Below are positions 10,708-20,141 of a DNA stretch of 64,000 bases, one piece after another (the stretch's first letter is position 1; each line of letters opens with the position of its first letter). Where the stretch lies: the NCBI GenBank assembly GCA_029582265.1, contig CM055823.1, forward strand, positions 2,418,001 through 2,482,000, written 5' to 3'. Source of the stretch: Zoroaster sp. YZ-2022. Taxonomy: Eukaryota > Echinodermata > Asteroidea > Forcipulatida > Zoroasteridae. The position numbers and the translations under genes were made by a program. The notes below the pieces were generated by a model that was given only the letters and a program-made list of their open reading frames with translations, had not been told where the DNA came from and did no database searches.

Positions 10708-10764
10708 TTAATGAGAAAGTAGTGAAAATGCAATCCAATTGTCACTCCAAAAGTGTAACTGTCT

Positions 10765-12117
10765 TCAATTTAACTTTGGTACGATGACTGAACGTACCTT
10801 ATGAAGCAGGAGACGATGTCTTTTGAGGGCATTTGTTTGAGAGAAAGCTTTATTACAAATGTCACAAACAAATGGTTTTTCTCCGGTGTGAATCCTTTTG
10901 TGACGATTTAGGCTGCCTATCTGATTAAACACTTTACCACAAGTGTCACAAACGAATGGGTTTTCTCCGGTGTGAATCCTTTGGTGCGTGTTAAGAGCGC
11001 ATTTCACCAAAAATGCTTTATTGCAAATGTCACATTTGAATTTCTCATTGGTATGATGCCGCTGATGAGCTGTGAAGGATTCTTGCTGAGTGAAGGCTTT
11101 ACCACAAGTGTCACAAAGAAATGGTTTTTCTCCAGTGTGAATCCTTTGGTGACATATTAGGGTGGTCTTAAGAGTAAAAGCTCGATCACAAAAGTCACAA
11201 ACAAATGGTTTCTCTCCAGTGTGAATCCTTTGGTGAAATTTCAATTTGTCTTTTCGTATAAATGCCTTATCACAAATGTCACATTTGAACGGTTTCTCAT
11301 TTGTGTGTGTGCGATAATGATCTCTGAGTCGACTTGATCGAGAGAAAACTTTACCACAGGTGGTACAGACAAATGGATTCTCACCAGTGTGAATCCTTTG
11401 GTGAACTTTAAGAACTTTTTTCCACATAAATGCTTGATCACAAATGTCACAAACAAATGGTTTCTCTCCAGTGTGAATCCGTTGGTGAGACTTCAGGCTG
11501 CTATTCACAGTAAACTTTTTATCACAAATGTCACAAACAAATGGTTTCTCTCCAGTGTGAATCTTTTGGTGCTTTTTAAGAGAGGAATTTGACACAAATT
11601 TGTTATCACAAATGTCACATTTGTATGGTTTCTCATTAGAATGGTGCCATTGATGATCTTTGAGTCCACCTGACCAAGAGAAAGTTTTATCACAGACTTT
11701 GCAGACAAATGGATTTTCACCAGTGTGAATCCTTTGGTGACATCGTAGGCTTTTTTTCACAGTAAACACTTTATCACAGATGTCACAAACAAATGGTTTT
11801 TGTCCAGTGTGAATCTTTTGGTGCTTTTTAAGAGTGTCTTTCTGCGTAAAGGGTTTATCACAAATGTCACATTTATATGGATTCTCATTAGTATGCTGCC
11901 GCTGATGATGTGAAAGTGCACTTGATTGAGAGAAATCTTTACCACAAATGTTACAAACAAATGGTTCTTCTCCAGCGTGAATCTTTTGGTGAGCTTTAAG
12001 AGAAGCTTTTCGGCTCAAAGTTTTATCACAAATGTCACATTTATATGTAAAGGATGTAAGGTTCTGTGTACCTTCCTCACCACAAAGCTCAGAGTAAGAG
12101 TTTTTCACTGTTTCCAT
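10765..12117 (-). CDS. poly-C2H2 zinc-finger protein, 450 aa
   Basis: A single-exon tandem paralogue of the 565-aa gene with 15 complete C2H2 fingers. It shares the leader (ELCGEEGTQNLTS), the ATG context ACCATGG and about 60 bp of 5' UTR back to a splice acceptor at 12177-12178. Non-TGEKP linkers (TNENP, SNEKP, TNEKP) follow fingers 2, 5, 9 and 12, echoing the periodic pattern of the paralogue. The finger helices are far more diverse than in the paralogue, so the binding specificities should differ. The last finger has H-x4-H spacing and a basic tail. The 3' flank to 10709 is also conserved with the paralogue. A probable nuclear DNA-binding protein; partners and targets are unknown. Confidence 0.9.
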   Translation of the reverse strand: METVKNSYSELCGEEGTQNLTSFTYKCDICDKTLSRKASLKAHQKIHAGEEPFVCNICGKDFSQSSALSHHQRQHTNENPYKCDICDKPFTQKDTLKKHQKIHTGQKPFVCDICDKVFTVKKSLRCHQRIHTGENPFVCKVCDKTFSWSGGLKDHQWHHSNEKPYKCDICDNKFVSNSSLKKHQKIHTGEKPFVCDICDKKFTVNSSLKSHQRIHTGEKPFVCDICDQAFMWKKVLKVHQRIHTGENPFVCTTCGKVFSRSSRLRDHYRTHTNEKPFKCDICDKAFIRKDKLKFHQRIHTGEKPFVCDFCDRAFTLKTTLICHQRIHTGEKPFLCDTCGKAFTQQESFTAHQRHHTNEKFKCDICNKAFLVKCALNTHQRIHTGENPFVCDTCGKVFNQIGSLNRHKRIHTGEKPFVCDICNKAFSQTNALKRHRLLLHKVRSVIVPKLN

Positions 12118-12677
12118 GGTTACTGTTTTCTTTCACAAATACCTGATGCTAATTACTGCGACCCAGGTCATCAAACCTGAAATAAAGCAAACAATATCAT
12201 CAGCTCATACTTGTTAATGATTCTAAAAGGAAAAAAGTTTTCCTTTTTTGGGTTAAACAAATCGTTTGTAATTGTAGTAGAATTTGAAGCTTTGTATGTT
12301 GGAAGTATATTATGAGTAAGGATTGTGGTAGTATTATGTCAACAATCTCTTAGGAGTTCTGATAATTGTAATGGTTGGTTCTGAGAAGACATTAGGAGTA
12401 AAGAAACAACTTAGGCATATTGCCTTTCCTACTGTATAAATGATGGATAAAATGTTTTGTTTGGGGGGAGGAACCAAACAAAAATAACAACACATATATA
12501 TAGAAAGATTAGAATAGTTGGTTTTTCGTCCAACAAAGCAATACATATTGGTCACTCTCGCTGAGGTCAACAGAAAGTCTCTGATTGGCTCATGATGTAT
12601 GCGCTGTGCGTACGTACATGTACACATCATTGCATTCAACAAATCTTATCGGAATTGCCGCGAGCATGCATATTGAC

Positions 12678-12997
12678 TTGAAAAACAACCTCACACCTTG
12701 AATTAGTACCCTGGATATATGGAGCAAATATTTTGGTGATAAGTTGCAAAGTTTTTTACTTATTAACGATAACAGTACAGAGAATTTTCCCTCAAAATTT
12801 ATATGATCATAAACAGAATGATTTAATTCATCTTAAATCATTTTATCTTTAGAACCAATTTCAAAGAAAAATTCTCTGTAATATTGTGACAATACGTAAA
12901 AACTTACAAAAAAATCACGCCTTTATTGACTTTTCACATATCCTCATATGCAAGGGTACTCATTTTTCCAAGGTACATGTATGAGGTTGTTTTTCAA
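12678..12997. mobile_element. MITE with imperfect inverted ends (320 bp)
   Basis: It starts TTGAAAAACAACCTCA and ends with the complement TGAGGTTGTTTTTCAA; the pairing continues imperfectly for about 60 bases on each side. GAC flanks both ends, a possible 3-bp target duplication. It is AT-rich inside and has no open frame. Confidence 0.6.
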
Positions 12998-12999
12998 GA

Positions 13000-14564
13000 C
13001 ATAAAACATGGCGGTGAATGCAAGCTCTTTATACATGTATGGTATGACCTGACCCAAGCTGCAGAGTGCAGTTACTCATGGAAGGTCATGGAAATTTGGA
13101 AGTTCCCATTCTTTGTACACAAGCCAAAATAGACTGGCTACACAGATTGTTTCATATGATAAGATACGGTCTATAATATGGGTTCCAGACTATGGGTTTG
13201 AATGACATACATGTACGTGTAATGCAAGGTGAGTTGCCCTGTTGAAAAGAGTAACAATTTTTGGCATTTCAAATCAGTGGCGCACCCCAGGGCCCGCTGA
13301 TGTTTGTTTTTTTTTAAAGAAGGAGCCAGGAAAGAGAGCCAAATCTGAGCCCAAGTCTTGTCTACAGAGGAGTTCGGCAAGGAGTATAGGGCAGTGGTAC
13401 AAGGGATGAGGTCTCAGGAGACTCAAGATCCCCTCCAAAAGTTTTCCATTTATTCCACTCACTATTATATTTTACGGCGTTGCGTATGCATGTGCAAGTA
13501 AGCTTGAAGGGCCACCAGTATATATAACAAGCATTTTTACACATTCTCCCCCCCTCCCCCCCCTCCCCCCCCCCCTGCCATGGTGCACCCTGATCAGGGA
13601 GCAGCTTTACTTAATTTTATTTTCATTTTCTGTTGTCCGTTTCTCTTGTTGAGGTCGTTGAGGTTACTCGTAAAATTTAAACACGCCTGCATTATAATCA
13701 ACTCCTTTCCAGTTTGTACACAATGGCCCAGGATTGGGTTTTAATTTACAAAGATTATGTGACACTCTTTTAGCAAACACCGATTGGATAATATTGGGAT
13801 TTGGTTTTGCCGCCAAATTCGTGTTTGAAATTTTTTTGCTCCGCCCGGAATGATCACAAACTTTACGTCCACGCAATGAAAGTATTTAACTATAGAAATC
13901 TTGCAGACGAAACAAGCTCAAGTTCTTTACATCAAGAGGAGGAAATTATATGGAAGGTAAAACCCTACGAGTCCGAATCATGCCATAATGTCTTCTTTTT
14001 ATGACTAGAAACCACCAGGAAACATTTAACATGTGCCGTAGGTTCACTGACGAGCACGACTAGGGACATGGCTGCACAGCGGTTATGGTTTGGGTCAGCC
14101 ATATCTCCCCATATGGGATTTCAAATAAAATATTTTAATCAAATCCATGGCACTGTTTCAAATTGGTTTTGGTCGTTGCTGATCTATTTAAATAATTGAG
14201 GAAGTATCTAGGTGCATTCTGTAGTAAGCTTGGGCGATAACACAATGACGAAGACCTTTGAGATACACTCATACAGTAACTGCAGCTACCCTGGCCCTAA
14301 GCTATTGGGTTTTTGGACAGAGTTGTAGTTTTTGTACTCCTATTCGAGTACATTATTTTGTGTTTTTGGATAAACAGTTAATTTACGTTTTACAAAGGTT
14401 TTGCTCAGTTTAATTCATCAAGTAAACCACAAACTGACACGGACAGGTACATAGGCCCCCCTAAATACATTTTTGAAAAAAGAAAATAGAAAGAATGTTC
14501 AACCCAACCGCCACTTGTGCATTTATCAAAGCATGCATTTTTTAGCAAATGACAAAATTACCAA
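13000..14564. other. no gene seen; poly-C tract near 13546-13575
   Basis: The region upstream of the 450-aa zinc-finger gene is part of the expanded unit 2. It contains a C-rich tract (13546-13575) and a short block at 14366-14405 shared with 5193-5230 of unit 1. I see no supported coding region. Confidence 0.4.
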
Positions 14565-14573
14565 CATCTCACC

Positions 14574-14798
14574 CGGTCCTACTAATTGCTGACCCCTGCC
14601 GACATCTACCGACAACTCCATGATGCTCGAGATACGACATGGACTGTACCATTGGCATTATACACGAGGGTGATGGTAACCAAGGAGATTGTTAAGTTGT
14701 GACAACAGAGGGCAACTATAAGTGAATATGGAATGAGATGTCGGTAGGTTTTAAGAGTTGTCGGTAGATGTCGGCAGGGGTCGGCAATTAGTAGGACC
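14574..14798. mobile_element. 225-bp inverted-repeat element with a 9-bp target duplication
   Basis: The ends are inverted repeats of about 44 bp with one mismatch (left begins GGTCCTACTAATTGC, right ends GCAATTAGTAGGACC). CATCTCACC occurs directly at 14565-14573 and 14799-14807. A 9-bp duplication with long inverted ends fits a Mutator-like (MULE) non-autonomous element. No coding capacity. Confidence 0.8.
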
Positions 14799-15165
14799 CA
14801 TCTCACCAGATGTGCACACATATTCTTTGCTCAAAATCTCACAAAATATTGTTTCCAATCCTCATTATAACTTTATAGTCGTGTGTGTCGACAATCTGTG
14901 ATATTTGGTAATATTTAGACAGAAAAGTGGCAGTTGTATTCAACATTATTTCATAGAAAATTAATAATAAAGTCATTACTTGACAAACCACGCCTTATTT
15001 TTTCCCACCATATAATTTTTCCCGCCAAAAGTACACCGTCATCAATATCATGGTCATTGACTTTGAATAAGCACAAGAAAAATGCCAACCATGCCAACAC
15101 TTTCTTGAAAAGTTGAATCATGGACACTGACATGACAAAGTGACATTCATTGACATTGATTGAAT

Positions 15166-16091
15166 GGAAACAGGTCAACTCGTACCTTCGTCAACTCGTA
15201 CCTTCTGTTAAGTCAACTCGTACCTTCGCCAACAAGTTTTACGTTCGTGAAAGGGGCCGGGAGCTACTTCCAAGATGAGGTCACATGACTTCCACTTGAC
15301 AACAGAGGGCGTACTTAAGTTACGGATGGTCATTATCAAAATGTTATTAAGTCCATAAAGTCCATAAAAAAGTTTTTGAAACAAATAAAGTCAAACAAAG
15401 CAAAACCACCAACATTAGTCATTAGTGTTTTATTAGTGTTTTATTTTTGTGATAAATATTTGCAACAAAAAATTCAAAGGAAGATTTGTACAAAATAAAA
15501 AACATAAAAACATTCTTTTATTGTGCAACACATTTAAAAATGAATACCAATACAGCAGTGACCTCAACGGTCCAGTTTAGCTGCTTCACCGAAGTCACCT
15601 CATCCATTTAAACCCAACAGCCCTTTTCAGGAGAGATTCTACAAGAGAGATTCTTTTATTGTGCAACACATATAAAAAATTACCGATTGAAAAATTACGC
15701 AATTGAAAAGAAACCCTTAAAACATGAAAAATATTGGAATAAAAAAATATTTGCAACAAAAAATTCAAAGGAAGATAAGTACAAAATAAAAAACATTCTT
15801 TTAAGTTTTATTGTGCAACACATTTAAAAATTAATACCAATACAGGGCAATTGAAGAGAAACCCTTAATTTTGAAAATGCGATACTGAGCAATTATTAAA
15901 ACATTCGTAAAAGGGCCGTCCAAATTTTGATGACACCATGTACGAGATGATTTAACTGTAGCGTTGACTATACGAGTTGACTATTCATGATGCGAGTGAA
16001 GGTACGAGTTGACTATAGTGCAGGTACGAGTTGCCGAAGGTACGAGTTGGTGAAGGTACGAGTTGGCGAAGGTACGAGTTGACCTGAAAGC
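15166..16091. mobile_element. foldback-like element 1; ends built of tandem CAACTCGTACCTTCG units
   Basis: The left end (15171-15235) has several copies of a unit reading TCAACTCGTACCTTCG; the right end (about 15960-16086) has the complement CGAAGGTACGAGTTGA in more copies with spacers. The outermost arms pair exactly over CAGGTCAACTCGTACC. GATTGAAT flanks at 15158-15165 and 16092-16099 are a probable 8-bp target duplication. The interior is AT-rich with its own internal duplication (about 15461-15550 and 15755-15845). Inverted ends made of tandem repeats are the hallmark of Foldback-type elements. Confidence 0.7.
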
Positions 16092-16370
16092 GATTGAATC
16101 AGCACGACTGTCTGGAAAATAAATTGAATCTACAACTACCATGACTACAAGTACAACTACAACTACAACTACAAGACTACATAGTACATGTATTGTATGC
16201 CGGTTCACAGTATCAAAACAATGCCTTAAGTCTTAACATGTACAGTTTACATAAATTTGCATCATTTGTTCCAAATAATATAGAAATGTAACGAAATTAC
16301 CTGTAAATCAGTCAGCATTCTGAATCTTAGACTTAGTCTCTTTCATCCTCCAGACTGTGTAGGCCTAACG

Positions 16371-17262
16371 GATGCCAGTCAACTCGCCCCCCACAAACTC
16401 GCCCCTCCGCAAACTCGCCCCCCGGCAAACTCGCCCACCGACCCATATTGAATAATTAATATCCTCAATTTACCCTAAATGACGCACCTAAGGTTATATA
16501 ATCAACTGGACCGTAACTTACAAATGAAATTAGCAGTGAAGGATCCTCTTGTAAAATGCTGAATTTCAATGCATGATCATATGCGTGGACGTCTTGAGCG
16601 CCGTTTTTTGAGACGCACAGAATTGTAGTCATCAGAAAATTGATGTTGGTATAATGACTCACCCCAAAATGTACCCAAGAGAAAAACAGTTGAAATCATG
16701 TTTCATCTTATTCCAGATGGTTGTAAAATTGTTTTTAAACTTGAAAATAAAAATATTGTTTTCGATTTTTAAAATAAAATGGTATAATTTGGAGAAGCTC
16801 TCAAACTAATCAATATTCTATTGTGATGGAAGTGCGTTGTGGTCACCCAGCGCTTCCCGTCTTCAGCGATTATATCGGTAAAGTTAAAAAACACACTCAA
16901 ACAAAAAAATGTTAAGAAACCAAGACGCGAACAGGCCCCAGTGGTAGTCTTGAGTGACATATACGACTTACAATGAAAAGTTCTAATTATGAAATGAAGT
17001 TGATGATGATGAAATTCATGATGAAATTTACTCTAACTGGACGAATAAAACTTGTATTTGTCCTTACACTGTAAAAACGTTGGGCGAGTTTGCCGGGGGG
17101 CGAGTTTGCGGGGAGGCGAGTTTGCCGGGGGGCGAGTTTGCGGAGGGGCGAGTTTGTGGGGGGCGAGTTTGCGAGGGGGCGAGTTTGTATCACTGGGGGG
17201 CGAGTTTGTAAGGGGCGAGTTTGTAAGGGGCGAGTTTGCGAGGGGCGAGTTGACTGGCATGC
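16371..17262. mobile_element. foldback-like element 2; ends built of tandem GCGAGTTTG units
   Basis: The left end (16371-16440) reads ATGCCAGTCAACTCGCC followed by tandem AAACTCGCCCC units. The right end (17080-17262) has about ten complementary units (GGGCGAGTTTGC variants) ending GGCGAGTTGACTGGCAT. The 9-bp GGCCTAACG occurs at 16362-16370 and 17263-17271. The interior (about 16445-16820) matches 39370-39795 in inverted orientation. It sits between conserved blocks of the duplicated zinc-finger upstream region, so it interrupts a putative promoter/first exon. Open frames in the repeats are artefacts. Confidence 0.75.
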
Positions 17263-17619
17263 GGCCTAACGTTATAGGTTTTACAGCAGTAACGTTTATA
17301 ACGCGAACGGTACAAATTCATAATAACAGCGCCCTCTGTAACTAGCTATCATACTAGTGCAGGACTAGACTTGATTTCAAGTCTGAGATCGCGGTTATTT
17401 TTGTCTGCATCAGCCACGCAAAACGTTAACGCCGTTTACGGTACCGGTATACCCTTACTACTGGCCACAGCCCTAACTTGCGACATCGACATCGAAGGTT
17501 ATGTCGGAGGTTAATACACAAGAGGGCGCTATTTAATGCGATACTGCGCTGCAGAGCTGTATTGGCTTTAGGCAGACATAAAACCACGATCACAGACGTA
17601 CTTGGAACCATGGAGGTAT

Positions 17620-19640
17620 GTTGGAACCAAGTCTAGTGCGGGACGGGACTGACGACAATGCGCGAGCCCGATCGCCACACCCTACTAGTCCAAATGCCTC
17701 CGACTCTGTGTTCACTGTGAACACTTACAAATCATTATTCTATAAATAGGAGACTGTGAACAGAAGTTTTATTTATTTATTTGCTATGAAACGATGTCCA
17801 ATTGCAGCCAAAATCGCTAGATCGATTAGACTTCTGCCGCTTGGACTTGGTATTTTTAAAACATTCTTACACAGCCACCATACTTCGTGTATTGGAAATC
17901 TGGTCCGGTTCCAATAACCGCGTACACATCAGACATTCGACAATGTACTTACGTACTTCTCGGTTTTTATAGGAACCGGATACCCGAAATTGAAAATATT
18001 CGGATACTCGGGTACCCGTAAACAAAATATGAACACGAGTTTCTCTTGTTTTATTGAGTCATAATACATGCAGGCTTACTGTAATAATTTCCAACCTCTA
18101 TATTAAAAACAACTCCTAGCATCCCCATTCCTCACCGACATTTTGTTTAAAAAAAATTGAGACTTCCATTTGTTTGACTTAAAATAATGTTCAGTGGGTA
18201 ATTAAATCCGAAAAATGGAAGCGTGTAATGACAGCCTTAATACGGGTATGAATATTTTTAAAATTTCCACAAAGAAAAATAAAGCACGTCAACCACCGAT
18301 TTTGAAGCCAACTTATGACCAGAAACTGGAGATTTGTTGTCTATAAATACAAATTACAATAACATTTACAATTAACTTGAGGTGCTTTTAAAGCTGTTTC
18401 TTTATTTAAATATATTAAAATAATTTTGCATTTATACTACAGGTCCTTAATAGGTTGGTAAGCAGTTTGCAACAGCTAATTCTGTATTTATTAAGTATAT
18501 TTTAAGCTTTATCATGGATATATGTCATATGTTGAGATACGAATGATATGAAGACTACACAATTATTTTGACAGCAACGAGGGGAAAGAGCCAAACTAAT
18601 TAGAAGATATCGGAAGTACATGTACACAGACAGTTTCATGGTTACTCACGTTACATTTCTGAGGTTTTGGCCTCACTCTAGTAATGCCATAATATATTTC
18701 AATTCCATTTCATATCCACAACGCTCCCGCCAACAAACATTCATTTTAATCATGAAAAACCAATGTTATATTTGTGGAGCAACCAAACTTAACTCTGTTC
18801 TGTTATGAAGGAGGTTTATAAGGGGTGCCAATTGCCACCCTTACTTAGTTTGCCTCCTTTTTTGGGAAAACTGAAAACTGAATTATTAAATGCAACAGTT
18901 TCAAAACCTTTGGGGGACATAAAAGAATGTGCATAATAATTTATTCTCATTGTTGAACCAGGTTTGATTTAAAATCCCACCATACAAGGTTGAAATATTG
19001 ATTGTGTTTTCAGTCCCATGCATGTTGGTTTTCGCTAAGAAGGCTTTGAAGAGGTTACAATAAACAACATTATTTATTGAAGTGTTTTCCTATACCACCA
19101 AGGGCGGATCTAGAACCCACAATTTTGGGGACCAAATGTTATAATTGGGCTATATGAATATTTGCAGTCTTGCAAGAGAAACCACGGTAGCCTATACCTC
19201 AGTAGTCAGAATAGGCTATAACATAATAAAAATATTCATGGCCTATCAAAAAGTGCATGTGTGTATGTGTGGGGGAACATTTGATATTCTGTCCCCAACT
19301 CTAAAAAGTGGAGGGTATCACATCCCCCGACCCACCGATCGACGCCCATGATTAGAACGGTCTAGTATAGATGTTTACAAAGTTACTTGCTTACATGATA
19401 TTGCCTAAAACATCTATTTACCTCAAAACTGCAATTATTTTGTACATTTTAACATTCTAGAAAAACAAATACTACAAAAGGAAAAAAAGCAAAGAGAAAC
19501 ACGTGACCACAAGAAGCGAGGTAAATGAATAATTATTTTGCACATGAGCTTATTGGTTAAAAATAAACATAAGATCGTGTGACTCGAATGAATGATTGTG
19601 TACCAGCGTTATTGGATACCAGTGGGAGGGGAGGGGCTTT
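17620..19640. other. no gene seen; fragment of a dispersed repeat at 17765-17935
   Basis: The stretch 17765-17935 resembles 29103-29300 (shared ATGAAACGATGTCCAATTGC and later blocks). On the minus strand of the second copy a frame reads continuously for about 60 residues (SNFGCNWTSFH), so both may derive from an old coding sequence. The rest holds nothing I can support. Confidence 0.35.
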
Positions 19641-19975
19641 CTGCAGCATTCCACGAATCATGCTGCACATCATGACATCATTAACACGAAAATAGTTAGT
19701 TCCTAGACGCCAGTCTTGGCTGACAAGTAGCACAGCAGCCTAGAGCCAGACTATATGTGTGTACTAGGTCTGCGTGCGCGAGGCCGAGGGCCTAGCCTAT
19801 AAAAAGGCCGGCCAGGAGGCCCATTTCAGTTCCAGTACAGTCCACGTCCGGGTCAGTTAATTCTCACCGAAGTAGTGCAGCTATTTCATTAATAAAGCGT
19901 ACGAGGAACTTCATCTTAACTCCAGAAGACTGGGGAGTCTAGCAACGAGTGGTGAGTATAGTTGTGGGGGTAACT
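19640..19975 (+). promoter_or_regulatory. TATA/Inr/DPE core promoter, possibly inside a solo LTR
   Basis: TATAAAAA starts at 19798. TCAGTT, an initiator match, lies at 19826-19831 with its A 30 bp downstream of the TATA start. AGTTA at 19855-19859 falls exactly at +28 to +32 and fits the DPE consensus. AATAAA follows at 19891. A promoter closely followed by a polyadenylation signal is typical of an LTR (U3-R-U5). The LTR boundaries, target duplication and second copy are not visible, so a host promoter cannot be excluded. Confidence 0.45.
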
Positions 19976-20035
19976 AATATACCCTTATAAAAGTTTCACA
20001 GTGTCGTCACACAGTGAAACCTCTACATTCTCTTC

Positions 20036-20141
20036 AAGTTTTATATTGAAATTCACTCTAACCGACTGAAACTAATGACACATTGTTCATAAATTGTCAC
20101 TAGTTTCAAACGGTTAGAGTGAATTTCAATTTAAAACTTTT
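20036..20141. mobile_element. hairpin-like inverted repeat (MITE candidate)
   Basis: AAGTTTTATATTGAAATTCA on the left pairs with TGAATTTCAATTTAAAACTT on the right, and pairing continues through TCTAACCG and the GAAACTA/TAGTTTC segments to a loop of about 15 bases. Outside the arms, CACAGTG-type motifs continue on both sides. No clear target duplication. Confidence 0.6.

Larger units (their letters stand above)
8310..17620. repeat. tandem segmental duplication, unit 2
   Basis: Colinear with unit 1 (2050-8300) through the blocks listed there. The extra length comes from TTAA-flanked elements at 9874-10711, extra sequence including a MITE at 12678-12997, the 225-bp element at 14574-14798, and foldback-like elements at 15166-16091 and 16371-17262. 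The stretch 8640-9470 is AT-rich with no gene visible. Confidence 0.75.

Noticed and set aside
15981..16208. 75-codon frame over the right arm of foldback-like element 1
   Set aside because: It crosses tandem repeats and a (CTACAA)n microsatellite and continues outside the element; low-complexity artefact.
17033..17345. Open frames rich in NSPPR or GGEFAR-like repeats
   Set aside because: They lie in the tandem-repeat arm of foldback-like element 2 and are present on both strands.
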